Shown here one piece after another: positions 10,530 through 21,307 of a DNA stretch of 64,000 nucleotides. Every line of letters begins with the position of its first letter. Position 1 is the first letter of the stretch. This DNA is from Elmis aenea (lineage: Eukaryota; Arthropoda; Insecta; Coleoptera; Elmidae): assembly GCA_947652605.1 (NCBI GenBank), contig OX393582.1:7898544-7962543 (forward strand). The letters run 5' to 3'. The position numbers and the translations under genes are program-made. The notes under the pieces are model-generated. The model made no database searches. It worked only from the letters and a program-made list of their open reading frames with translations, and was not told the origin of the DNA.

Positions 10530-11655
10530 CTTGTGTGTGCTAAACGTTATTTAACAAATAATTAACAGTCAATATTACCATTAAAGTATTTTTTTATTAT
10601 GAAAATGATCGGTGAAGCTCCTACGACTCTACGAGACTTTTTTTCATCAATGAATGTCACAGATAGCCTTGATTTTTAGGAAGTTCAATAAGCCGATGTG
10701 AAAGTAATCCCTGGCGGAAACTGGTGGTGATGGGCAACTTCCGGATATACGGGTGTATCAAAAAAGAAGAAACCATACAAATCATATCGGCATCACAGTC
10801 GAATGACAAAGGAAAAAGGAACAAACGACAGTATTAACTTTTGTTTGAGAACAAATAAGGATATAGAAAAAAATGGGTGTTTCAGTAATCAAGTCGTTCA
10901 TAAGTTTAACAAAACAATGCGGGGATTCCTTTGCTTCTACAAAACTTGAGGTGTGTTAAGTATGTCGCTTATGAAGTTTGGAGGAAACTCTGGAATATCA
11001 CTTAAAATTGAATCTGAAAAGCACTTACTACGAAAATTTCTTGTGAATTTCTTTTACTGTACTTCATTTTGGATTAATAAGAAATTCTACACACATATAC
11101 CTACTTTGTTCCATATGGACCGGTTAATTATAAAAGCAGTGTTAAGTCCATTGTTCTTTGTTTCAAAATATTTAAGGGTCTGCATTACAGTCGATTTAAA
11201 ATCACTGATCAAGTTTACTAATGTTTGCTTACGTTTCTATAATTTTTAAATACGTGTAAATATATTAGATTTTGTTTTTTTAAATTTAATTTTTATTTAG
11301 TCATGAGTTCTACTGTTAGGTGTATGAGCGTTGAGTTGTGTTGTGCTGACTTTTGTTCCATGATTTTCTGTCTTGTGCTAGATTTGTTTGAAAATTTAAT
11401 AAACCAATATTTTTGTTTTTGGGTCATAAATGGACATACGCCACTTTCATAAATACTGAACTGTAAAAATAATTAAAGTTTAATTATTTATATTTTACTT
11501 AAATTACACTATATTTAGTTCGATTTAGTTCATGAATAAAAACAAGAAACAAAATACTATTGTTTAATCTCAGGATGTATTTTGATTTTGCACATTATGT
11601 TACGTTTATAATTTTTTTTTCTACAACCACGAATGTAAATGACTCTTACCGTACA
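10530..11655. other. No gene recognised
   Basis: The frame at 10953-11249 has no recognisable domain or signal. No RNA gene or repeat boundary seen. Confidence 0.5.
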
Positions 11656-11656
11656 G

Positions 11657-11945
11657 CCTGCATGCATAGTAAGTGGGTCCTTACGCATGGCCAGCAAAAA
11701 GCACATTTTTTTAAAGAAATTATCAAAGTAGACACGTGAAACACTTCCTGCATGCCTAGTAAGTTAGTTATAACGCACGGTAAGCAAAACGCACACTTGT
11801 CTAGAAATGTCGAAGTAGGCTTACGTCAAAGTTGACAAGACAACGTAATTAGATGTGTGTATTAGCCAAAAAGCCGTTAAAATCGTAGGTATTATGTGAT
11901 CGTAGAAAAAGTATGCTACACAACACGAGTTGTAAAGTAATTACG
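11657..11945 (-). repeat. Dispersed repeat (copy at 16.4-16.6 kb) with internal ~90-bp direct duplication
   Basis: Two direct copies of a ~90-bp unit lie at about 11657-11745 and 11746-11835. Each begins CCTGCATGCxTAGTAAGT and contains a GCAAAAxGCACA block. The distal part to 11945 matches, on the opposite strand, the sequence at 16480-16640 (ACTTTTTCTAC, ACGGCTTT, GCTAATA, TAATTACGTTGTC in order). Probably one end of a DNA transposon family. Confidence 0.6.
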
Positions 11946-11949
11946 GACG

Positions 11950-13137
11950 ATAAGGGATCCTCATAACTGCAAAAACCAAACACAGCTCCATGGACCTTTT
12001 TACGGAAAAACGCGGTGCAGGTTTGTTACATATCTTAATTTTGGCATTAGCCTTTAATCTCCAATTAGTGAAAATTTACCTAATAAATAACAATCATTGG
12101 ATGACTAATAATTAATTTTTCACTACGAATCTTTTGTTGGTTTGGATAAATTCTGTACTGACTGCTCGTTATGTAACGCCACAGAGAATTGTAAGAAATA
12201 ATAAAACAACTAAAGGTAAATCAAAAATGTTTCTTAAAAAATGAACGAATAGCCACAACAGTATTATGAAAAATATTCTTGAGTAAAAAATCCACAGCCA
12301 ACTGGTTTAAAACAAAGGTGTGTATGTTATTGTTTTGTAATATTCACAGGCACTGTTCTGCTTCTACGATAAGTTTAGGTACGAGTCAGATTGCATACGG
12401 GGTAAGTAAAATATTCAAATATTAAAATCTTCTTTCTTAAAATTGTATTCCAGGTCTTTTAAGTGGCATGTTACCTTCACTCATAAACCAAACTTATTTT
12501 AATTAAAAAATTCGTGTGTGGATGCTTGCGTCACATCGATGTAAAAAATACCCCCGAGGTAGGTTTTTACGAACAACAATTAATACATTTTAACCGACAA
12601 TATTTTAATTCTGGCTTAGTGGCTCGGCCAATACCTGGAATTTGTTGTAAAACAAAACAAAGTGAATGGCACCTTTTTTTGTTTCTGAATAAGCAAACAA
12701 CTGCTGCTTATTATTTACTTGAAATTATACGTTCGGACTGCTTTTTTGTTTAAACAAAAACAGGACTTGGATCATTCCATAAAAATGCGACTGGCAACTG
12801 TTTCCTTCGAAGAAAATTTTCAATTACTTGGCTTAAAATATATAATTCCCTCACAAGCGGTTCAATAGTTCCGATAATAAACATATTTGAGGCGACGATA
12901 AAGTATGCGCTGTGTCTACTTTCGTCGATCAAGGTATCCCGATATCCTTTATTATGAATTTCAAGACAATATAGCCATGAACGATCAGCGACAGGCATAT
13001 TATTAAGTTAGTTACTGTGATTTTGCGCAAAATACCACATGCATAGCGGTATACATTTTTCAATACGCGAGCCTGTGTTGCAAAATCGTAAAAAACAGGC
13101 TTCGAATAGCTCACCACAAGGCAAGCTAGCGTGAATA
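11950..13137. other. No gene recognised
   Basis: Two open frames (12514-12753 plus, 12750-12998 minus) have no recognisable family features and I do not call them genes. Confidence 0.45.
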
Positions 13138-13150
13138 AAAAACTAAAGCC

Positions 13151-13327
13151 ATGTTTTCAGTCGAGACGCTATTCATTTTTTTTGTGTTGTACGGGGCCCA
13201 ACCAGACGTGCAGACAAAGAACTGGGCTGCAGAGAACCAGTGGAATATTCGCCATATGCAGGAGAACTACCTCGAGACCGGCGCACTACTTCGTCGGGTT
13301 TCTATACGACCAATGTGGCTAGACTAG
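13151..13327 (+). CDS. Putative small secreted peptide (58 aa), weak candidate
   Basis: An ATG at 13151 opens a 58-codon frame ending TAG at 13325-13327. Residues 5-16 (ETLFIFFVLYGA) look like a signal-peptide core, with a plausible cut after YGA, leaving about 42 residues that begin QPDVQ and contain one dibasic RR site (about residues 48-49). I recognise no hormone or toxin family, and there are no cysteines in the predicted mature part. The surrounding 13190-13480 is clearly less AT-rich than its neighbours, and a second frame is open over about 13138-13476, so this might instead be an exon in another phase. TTTTCAG at 13154-13160 is a possible splice acceptor. This could easily be chance; no homology supports it. 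Confidence 0.2.
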   Translation: MFSVETLFIFFVLYGAQPDVQTKNWAAENQWNIRHMQENYLETGALLRRVSIRPMWLD

Positions 13328-13479
13328 CCTGGTACACCATGTTCCTGAGCGGAGACGCTTCGAACAACGACTCGCAAAGAGCGATGATTCTTCTCTCCTC
13401 GAAGAGTCTACTGCTTCATTGGAAAGCAATTGTAATATGCTCCATTGGATTCGGAGACGTCTGCTACATATCCTGAGAT

Positions 13480-13900
13480 TGGAACAATATGACTAATGTA
13501 AACAGAAAATAATTGCGAGACATACCTAAATCCACTTTCATGCTTCATTTTGCTCAATGAATTCGCAAAACATTCAATAACGCGCAGATATTAATTCGAG
13601 TTATCGTAATTGGTTTTACAAGGCGTATTATTGTTGCATTCTAGGTTAAGAATGTAATAATTAGTGAAACGAATGCAAATAGGCTACATTATAAACTGCA
13701 CAAGAATTAATAATTATCAGTAGTAATATAACAAGTGCAGTTTGAGATGTGATAGTATTCTTTTTCATTTCTTGTAAACACCAATTCCTGCTACTGCAGG
13801 ATTTTCAATTCGCTGACAAAAAAGCTTAAAATACAAATGTTTTTTATAACCACGATGTAACCAAAGGAATATAGCATAAAATTGTCAGTTATAATTAATA
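13480..13900. other. No gene recognised
   Basis: AT-rich sequence; no domain, RNA gene or repeat boundary seen. Confidence 0.5.
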
Positions 13901-13905
13901 TTAAG

Positions 13906-14086
13906 GGAACATTATTTTGCCGGAACCATTATTGACAAAAGTTTGTTGCTTTAACATCATCCTGAGACAAATGACAGGAAGAAAATCCTGAGCCGATGGC
14001 GAGAGATTTTGTCATTTATTTTGTCGAAGGATGTTACCTATAACCAACAAACCTGAGTTAAAATGTTTCCTACAAAATAATGTTCC
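13906..14086. mobile_element. Short palindromic MITE-like element, about 181 bp
   Basis: Inverted ends GGAACATTATTTTG (13906) and CAAAATAATGTTCC (ending 14086). Further blocks pair inward, including TTTGTTG, AACATCcT and GACAAAaTgACA. No coding content, and no clear target duplication. Confidence 0.7.
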
Positions 14087-14227
14087 GAAATATATTTGAT
14101 TAGACCATTTCCCAAACAAGATACCAAAAATAATTACAATTTTTGTTTATTATTTAAATACTGTATTTTTCAATATAGGTACTTTACCAATGTCCAACGT
14201 CTGTAAAATAGCCTAACAAGCGACCAG

Positions 14228-14380
14228 GTTGCTATGGAAACGGGATTTTTTCGCTTTTTTGCCGGTGAAAACATCCCTAGGGGCGATTTAGCGTTATTGC
14301 CGTTTAAAAAGAACGTGATTGGTCATAATATGAAGGCGTGGCTATAATTTGACTAAAGTGATTGGTTAATATGACGTGGG
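14228..14380. promoter_or_regulatory. Promoter-like cluster: X-box plus two CCAAT-type modules
   Basis: GTTGCTATGGAAAC at 14228-14241 fits the RFX X-box pattern (RYYNYY, two bases, RRNRAC). About 75 and 120 bp downstream are two ATTGG (inverted CCAAT) boxes at 14318 and 14361, each inside a repeated GTGATTGGT...AATATGA module; the second ends in a CRE-like TGACGT. In animals X-boxes mark promoters of ciliary genes. No attached coding exon was recognised, so the function is unproven and chance occurrence is possible. Confidence 0.3.
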
Positions 14381-14419
14381 GAATAGTCAAATTTTTAAAA
14401 ATTGAACCAAAAAAACCAT

Positions 14420-15540
14420 AATGCTAAACAGTAGAAAAAAATACTATATTTTTTTTTAACAGTGCGGATCCTGCTACAGACAAAACAATAAAACGCTTAT
14501 ATTAAGGTATTTCCGTTTTAAGTTATAATGATAATCACCTACGTGTTAATTCTCAGGTAAAAATGTCCATGTGTACAGCTAAGAACAGCGTTTTAAATTA
14601 AACTTTAATGACTAGTAGTCAGTCTGACTGCCGCTCCAGAGAAATTAGCCTGATTTTCTTGCAACCTCATAATATTATGCGTTGCTAATTTCATAGTTTT
14701 ATAGCCAAGGATAACGTAAGCAAGTAAAAATCCCTACATGAAACCGCACACAAAAGTCTTGAATATAAAATATAATAAAGGGCAGCAAAATGAGATAAGA
14801 AAACATTTATTTTTCTACAAAACATGACAAGTATCGTTTGTAAACCAAAAATAACCAAAAATGTCTTTAAAAAAGTCCGTCTTTCAAGTGCACGCTAAGG
14901 TTGAGCGCTCACCGAAGTAACCCGGCGTATAATTTGACATTGTTATGCAAAATTTTGGGTGATTTAACACAAAACTAAAGTATTAGGGCTTGCCCATCTT
15001 CACAAAATCACCCTCAAAGGATAAAGATGCTGCAGGACGCTAAATAGTCCTGTTTAATAATTTGTAAAAGTCATGACGTGTCACATCACTGCAGTGGGCA
15101 CTCGGTGTAATAATACGTTACAATATTTAAGTAGATTAGTGTTAATTATTATTTTATTACAACAAAGAAGTGTGCTGTTAAGTCATGGCTTAACACCTCA
15201 ACGCCCGATTGCATAAACCTCGAAAAAAGTTAACAGTGCCCTCAAATTTGGCTTCCACAGTAACTCCACAGTAATTAATTACTATGGAGACGCTTGGCAC
15301 GTCCTTATGGGCTGCTGCTCAAAAACCAACCTAATCATACATATAAAAGTCCAGGCTGACTCTGTGACTCTGTAACGCATGAATATAGCTACAAAATATC
15401 TGTAACGCAGTAAAATACTACGGGTTCATTTGACCGACTGAGTTGTGTCTAATGAACCGTAAATTTTTACTCACCGGTAACATAACAGTGTCTAACTTGC
15501 AGCTCACGGTATTATAAAAAGTAATAGTTTAAATTTAAGA
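14420..15540. other. No gene recognised
   Basis: No recognisable coding domain, RNA gene or element terminus. Upstream of the Helitron-like end at 15552 this could be the body of a Helitron, but I see no diagnostic feature. Confidence 0.45.
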
Positions 15541-15551
15541 TATACAATATA

Positions 15552-15579
15552 CCCGTCCTAGGACGGGCTAACGTGCTAG
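15552..15579 (+). mobile_element. Helitron-like 3' terminus (hairpin + CTAG)
   Basis: A perfect 16-bp palindrome CCCGTCCTAGGACGGG at 15552-15567 is followed after 8 bases by CTAG (15576-15579) and a host-side T. A GC-rich hairpin about 10 bases before CTRR, with insertion next to T, is the hallmark of Helitron 3' ends. The 5' end and any Rep/helicase coding are not seen, so this would be a truncated or non-autonomous copy. Confidence 0.55.
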
Positions 15580-15580
15580 T

Positions 15581-16400
15581 ATGTAATATTCACAAAATTG
15601 AACGTTTTTTTATTGAATCAACGAACAATGCCCCCTAAAGTGAATTAAATATTTAGTTCTTTTATACTATTTTAGATTTCCCTGCCATGGCAACGTTGAC
15701 AATCATTATTGAATAACGCACACGGCCGTTGTTAATTTAATTGCCACTTTATTCACATATGTAAAGCATTTACCAGGAAACACCCCTTCTATTTTCTATC
15801 GCATATAGATGTCATTCACACTAGTGTGCCCAGATGGCAGTATTGACGACTGCCCCGTTGCTATTTGTCACGATTAATCCATAATCTGTAGCTACGGTCG
15901 CGTACTGTCACGATGGATGTATACGATGCGGACATTCGTATCTTCTTTATGTATTACTTCTGACTGCTATCTGTTGTACAAGTGTCGGACATTGTTCTAA
16001 CTGTTGACGCAAGCAAGTCGGGAGCTGCGTGAACTGTGATGAAACCGTCTTTACGAGTAAATTTGATCAGAACGCAAACTGTACATTAATTTTGCAGCGT
16101 ACAAATATGAACCTAGCAACGTTCAAACGTTTAAACTGGGAAAGGCAAAGCCAAGTCGACCCACGCTATGTTTAATTTATAAGCAAACCTACACAAAAAT
16201 TCGCAGATATGAACTGTTACGGATTTTCCAGCAACTGTATCGCACGGTTTGATTCAGGGGCGTATAAGCCCAGAGAAATACCGGAATTTTTTCGGGGGTC
16301 ATTGACCTAATCTGCAATCATGGCATTTGAGGATTTTTCATTGAATAATTTAAAAAATGCTAAGTAACTCTTAAGCCCAACTTGCTCTAAACTTAATAGT
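15581..16400. other. No gene recognised
   Basis: GCCATGGCAAC at about 15687 resembles an incomplete X-box. Nothing else of note. Confidence 0.45.
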
Positions 16401-16408
16401 AGGTATAT

Positions 16409-16640
16409 TACATAACAAGAGTTGTAAGAAGCATATACGCACGAGTGGAAAAGTATTTTCACGAGTGCGTAGTTGCTTTACAACTCGTGTTATGTAGCTT
16501 ACTTTTTCTACAACCACATAATACATACGATTATAACGGCTTTCTGGCTAATATGCCTATGTAATTACGTTGTCAATTTTGACGTAAACCTCCTTTCGCA
16601 TTTCAAGACGTGCGCGTTTTGTTGATTTGCGCTGTCAAAC
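16409..16640 (+). repeat. Dispersed repeat headed by an 88-bp hairpin
   Basis: 16409-16496 is a near-perfect hairpin: TACATAACAAGAGTTGTAA pairs with TTACAACTCGTGTTATGTA, and CGCACGAGTGGAAA with TTTTCACGAGTGCG. Sequence from 16480 to about 16640 matches, inverted, the repeat at 11.77-11.94 kb. This looks like the terminal region of a DNA transposon, followed by a short protein-like start at 16701. Confidence 0.6.
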
Positions 16641-16700
16641 AAGCGTCATTATATCACCAAGCGAGTTTTCACCTGTGGTTTGTTAAGTTATTGTTTAATA

Positions 16701-16847
16701 ATGGATGGTGATGATAGTGATTTTGGTGTCAGTGGCAGACGCAGAAAAAATATCGTGCGTAACATGCCCGTAAAGTGTCTTTACTGGACTCGTATGCTTT
16801 CAGGACTCGACTGCGGCTCATCCCAAAACTGCCTACTCGTCCAGTAA
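16701..16847 (+). pseudogene. Interrupted start of a possible transposon protein
   Basis: An ATG at 16701, following the repeat with terminal hairpin, opens an acidic-then-basic N-terminus (MDGDDSDFGVSGRRRKNIV). After 19 codons the frame runs into the 115-bp palindrome at 16758 and stops at TAA 16845. An acidic start followed by a basic cluster, just downstream of a transposon end, would suit a transposase or associated protein, but I cannot name a family. No continuation was recognised beyond the palindrome. It may be chance. Confidence 0.25.
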
Positions 16848-16872
16848 AGTCCCACTTATCGGTCTTGTTACG
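16758..16872. mobile_element. 115-bp palindromic insertion
   Basis: Inverted arms begin CGTAACATGCCCGTAAAG at 16758 and end at GTTACG 16872. CTTTACTGGAC pairs with GTCCAGTAAAG close to the centre, and pairing covers about 33 bases per side with a few mismatches. It interrupts the protein-like start at 16701. No clear target duplication. Confidence 0.6.
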
Positions 16873-18090
16873 TAAATAACTATTGTCTATTGATTATGAT
16901 AGCAAATTTAATTCAAAATGCGATCCTGCATTAAAAAATTATCATACTTGGGAACATTTTTGGCTAGTTTTATAATTAAAAAAAACAAACTATTTACTAA
17001 CCAAATATAATTTGAGCAACTTTGCACATAGGCACTCCTTTCCAGTGTACAAAATGTTATCAACATTGATATCTTTGTTTAGATAAGCAATAAGTAAAAT
17101 ACTTAAGCAAATAAGTTGAATTATTCAAAACGAAAATTTAATAAAATTCAGTTAATGGGAAAAAGTGGACCCGAAAACAAGTAAAATCCCAGGCCTATGC
17201 TAGTTTCCGGTTCATCTCGGTTCATATTAACACATTTTTAAGTCTCGAAAGGTAAAAATACAAGCTTTTGTTTAACGTAGTCGGGGCAACCTTCAAAACA
17301 GGAAGTGTCTGCGGGAAAGATTAAAAATATGAAATAAAACTAAGAATTCTCGGCGCAGTCAAAGCCCACAAGGTATTTACTTTGCTACAAATAAAGTAAC
17401 AAGTATATTACAGACGTAGGAAGAGACAAATTTCAGGATTATGAAAGAGAAAATAACGTTAAAAATAATTTCCGTTACTGCGAAAATGTTATTGTCGAAA
17501 TTTAGGTAGGTGTTTCACATTAAAGGCATTAATTTGTTGGTCGTCATGGAAAATAACACAGATTGCTATCTCAGGTTCAACTAATTGCAATACACACAAG
17601 TTTTTTGAACGACTTAAGTGGCATAAAATGTATAAATGCTTGTGATATTTACTTGTGCCTACAAAGCAGCAACCAGAACTGATTTTTTAATAGTGGTTTA
17701 AGCTTGAAGTAATCAAAAATTGAGTCTTAATTGATACGATTTGGTTTTAAACTCTGTGGTAAAAAAGTTTTATAACATTTAAAGTGAGGTTATTAAAATT
17801 TAAAATTACGCTTTGGCATCGTTATTAATGTCAGTGTTAGTAACCAAAACGAGGACAGTTACTATGCAAAGTTTAAATTAATTAATAGCGCAAATAAACA
17901 ATATAATAAAAAAAATCTACATAAAAACTGAAAACACAAAAAACTTTACATATGTCTACCTCTGTGTTAATCTGCAATATTTAGTCGATTTTTAATGTTA
18001 CCACCTATTTGATACAAAAATTTGAACATTTACGATCCTGTTGCAATAACAGAACAAAATTAGCAATAAAAATTTAAATAGAGCTTGGTA
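16873..18090. other. No gene recognised
   Basis: AT-rich sequence without a recognisable domain, RNA gene or element end. May include part of the Helitron-like element ending at 18426. Confidence 0.45.
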
Positions 18091-18094
18091 ATAT

Positions 18095-18426
18095 TATTAT
18101 GCTTAGACTATTCTACGCTCAATGGTCTAACAGACCCGTTAGGTGAGAGCGCGCAGCGCGAGTAGCACGAATATTGAATTATTCGGTTTTAAAGAACAAA
18201 AACGAGTGTTGTTAATAAAAATTTGAGCCAATCGATTGTTCATCTCCAAAGAAGATGACCCGCTTAGTTATAATCGGTATATCTCGGGAACATGGAAACA
18301 TGGAATGTGCATCAAACGAAACATAATTTTTTGCGCACTGAGAATTTTACGCGCAAAGAGAATTCTACGCGCAGGGCGGGATCTCCTAGCGGTGGAGAAG
18401 CCCCGAAGGGGCTCCGCAATTGCTAG
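18095..18426 (+). mobile_element. Helitron-like 3' portion with terminal hairpin and CTAG
   Basis: AGCCCCGAAGGGGCT at 18399-18413 forms a 6-bp stem, followed after 9 bases by CTAG at 18423-18426 and T. Upstream are GC-rich GAGAGCGCGCAGCGCGAG (about 18146) and a two-fold GAATTyTACGCGCA motif (about 18343-18371) in otherwise AT-rich DNA. The hairpin plus CTAG-T arrangement is a Helitron 3' signature. The left boundary is arbitrary because no 5' TC end could be fixed. The frame at 18236-18433 shows no Rep or helicase motif. Confidence 0.6.
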
Positions 18427-18429
18427 TCT

Positions 18430-20285
18430 TTAGTCTCTATACTATAAATTTAATATAACACTCCATTGAAATGGCAGAGAGTATCAGCAACTATTAAAAA
18501 TTGAAACTACTCAAGAAGTCATTGTTAAACTTGAAGCTATTTTGCAATTACATATGAACAATCTCCGCTGAAATTAAAAAAAAAAAATCATCACAATCCT
18601 TCCACTTTCCAAAATTTCCGCAATTTCACTTTCAACAAAAGTAAAAACGGAACAATTCAACCTTTTTCGTACGTAAGCGCTAATAATTGCAAAGTGTTAT
18701 TACCTTCTAGCAATTGTTTTATTTGCCATGACACACTTTTAAATTTTTGCTAACAAAAGCCAATCGAAACGATTGGGAAATAAACAAATAAGCCACAAAA
18801 TTGAAAACGACGTGTTTTCGAATACAAAGTTGAATGCATGGCACACAACCTGTTATTTTATTAGATCATGGTAATAGAATTTGAACATCGCTCAATGAAA
18901 ATGCCAATTTCTGTGCACCTGCAGACGCGAATCTGAATACGTTTGCGTTATTTCTGCTAGGAAAACAAACACGAAATTGATTTATTTGTGAGCATTACGA
19001 AACGCTATGTACTTTTATACAGCCCGGGTTTGTTGATTGCGTGCTACACATGTAAAACTATAAATAAAAAAATTCCGAGTATTATATCCGTTGAAATTTT
19101 TAATTCGCCAATTTGTATGTTGACATTTGTCACACACGAATATGAGTGGTTCATTGAAATGTGCAAATTTGACGTTGAAACAAAGGCGTATCAATCTTAT
19201 TATAACCTGCCAACATTTTCTTATTAGAAATACTAGTTGGTTAAGTTTTTATGAACCAAATTTGTTGAACAGCTTTTTTTACAGTGTCAGAATAATAATT
19301 GAGAAGTCAAGGTGAATCAATGCTCTTTCCGAATCATTTTCGATGCCAGAATTTTACGTTTTGCTAGCGAAAGTTGGTTTGCAAGTAAATGTTGGAATTT
19401 ATATGAGTATGGCACTGTAGAACGCAAGGTTCTTGATTGAAAAAATATTCCACGTTGACATCTGGCGGTTACTGGATGACGTTTACAAACAAACACTTCG
19501 TTTCCAAGTTTTTATGCAAACAATGGCGGATTTTTATTCACAAAACCAGCTCTGGCTGTAGGGGAATTTCGTTGTTAACGAAACTGTGGTAAGAAGGCAA
19601 CTTTCAACTGGATGTAGGTATTATATATTCTATTCTTTTGAAATTAAGTACACAACAGATGTTCACGACATTATTATGTCACGTGACAGAGGTTTTATTA
19701 CGCCATATGATCATGGAATGCACATTTTTGAAGCAAGTTTATTTAATTTTGCAACGACATTGAATATCTTACCGTCAGATGCAAAAAAATGCACTGTTTG
19801 GTTCTTACAAAAATTATTTTCTTTAGCGAAAGTTAATCAAAGTTTAAAAAAACGCGTTTTAGAGCCACACTGACTCAAAATTACCAAGAAAATATCATAA
19901 AAACCCAACTTTCGGAAACTGTTACACTTAAATAAAAGAAATAAATTTTAAAGGTCAATGAACTTAAAACTGACAGCGAATTAATTACGCTTGATTTGCA
20001 GAAAATAAGTTTCAGAATTATTATTACTTCGAATAGAACATTCATACCTATCTTACTTTTCGTAATATTCGTTAGCCATTTCGTATTTTGAACGTACAAA
20101 AATAAAAACAATCAACAATTACACGTGATTTTTTCTGTCAAATTACAGTTAAAACAACAGAATGACAGTTTGTTTTACCAGGTATATTCTTAATGAAGCC
20201 TACTAATAGAAAAAAAGAATTTACGAAAAATCTCCTAATTTTTGCTATAATGTAAGGAAAATTAATAAATCGACCCTACATGATT
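18430..20285. other. No gene recognised
   Basis: Several short frames (for example 18988-19227 and 19586-19873) lack recognisable domains. TCTCTATACTAT directly after the Helitron-like end could be another element's 5' end, but this is speculative. Confidence 0.45.
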
Positions 20286-20291
20286 CATATA

Positions 20292-20916
20292 CAGGGTGTG
20301 TATAAATTGGCGGAAGCGCTACACGTGACGATGTTCTTCGTAAAATTCTAAGTCGAAAAACTTGATACAAAAATGTTGTACCATGCTTCATATGGCCTGA
20401 GGAACTATTTAAAGAAAAAAACAATTGGCAACATTGCATACATCGATTTGCGTTTAGACATTTTTTTATCAGCAATTTTTACTTAGGTATTTACAATTTT
20501 TGTTCAAACTGAAAGCCTTCAGTTCGTAAAAATAGCTGCAAACTTTTGGGTATCGTAAAACACAAACTAGAAATAATTACGAGAAAAACAGAGATGACAG
20601 CTAATGACAATGTTGCCATATGTATTATTTTTATTCAATTCAGTGATTTACATATTTTCAACACCAATTTTTGAAAGGAAGAACACAATATCTAGGAAAA
20701 AATACTATTCGAAATTGATTTTTATTCCAAATTGCAGCTTTTTCATTTGCAAGTATTAAATAATAACGCTTATTAAAGGACTAAATGTCAAAACTTTGAG
20801 GACCTCTTGCAGACACAGCAAGCATGGTACAACATTTTTGTATTAAGATTTTCGACTTAAAATTTTACGAAGCACATCGCCACGTGTAGCGCTTCCGCCA
20901 ATTTTTACACACCTTT
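20292..20916. mobile_element. TA-flanked inverted-repeat element with CAGGGTGTG ends, about 625 bp
   Basis: The left end TA-CAGGGTGTGTATAAATTGG and the right end CCAATTTTTACACACCTTTT-TA are inverted. They are followed by inverted GCGGAAGCGCTACACGTG (20310; 20885) and by ATACAAAAATGTTGTACCATG (about 20365; 20825 inverted). Arms exceed 110 bp. No transposase frame; TA flanks suggest a Tc1/mariner-type MITE. Confidence 0.82.
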
Positions 20917-20929
20917 TATATTATTGGAA

Positions 20930-21305
20930 TAGGGAAAAATCCTCTTTCTTGTGATGCCACAGCCAACTATGGGTTCTATTTAAAAATATACATCTTTGTC
21001 ACAACTAGAATTTCGATTTTTTTTGAAAAATTGTCTACCCCACTGCATTCTTATCAAAAGAGTGCCTGTAGAACGCCAAAATTATTTTTCTTTATTTTCA
21101 TAAACAAGCGAGATATAGTCATAAAACTTAAAGTCGAAAAATCGAGTTATCGGTGATAACTCGAAAACAAAAGACGATAAACCAATTTTAGTTTTCACCA
21201 TTAACTTTTTCTCGAAAAAAGAGATCGAGGAAGCGGGGTCCGTTTTTCGATACCTGTTATAGTTACCGAGATTCCCTGTAAAAACATCGAAATTTGCCCA
21301 CCCTG
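20930..21305. repeat. Element fragment ending in CACCCTG-TA
   Basis: The right boundary CCCACCCTG-TA at 21298-21307 is preceded by TTACCGAGATTCCCTG and a GTTATCGGTGATAAC dyad at about 21144. The same subterminal order is seen at 59865-59902, so these are related one-ended copies. No coding content. Confidence 0.5.
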
Positions 21306-21307
21306 TA

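Noticed and set aside
13151..13327. Known neuropeptide or toxin identity for the small frame
   Set aside because: No family motif, no cysteine framework in the predicted mature part, and only one dibasic site. I kept it only as an anonymous weak candidate.
18236..18433. 65-codon frame in the Helitron-like tail as a protein gene
   Set aside because: It lacks Rep or helicase motifs and overlaps the terminal hairpin.
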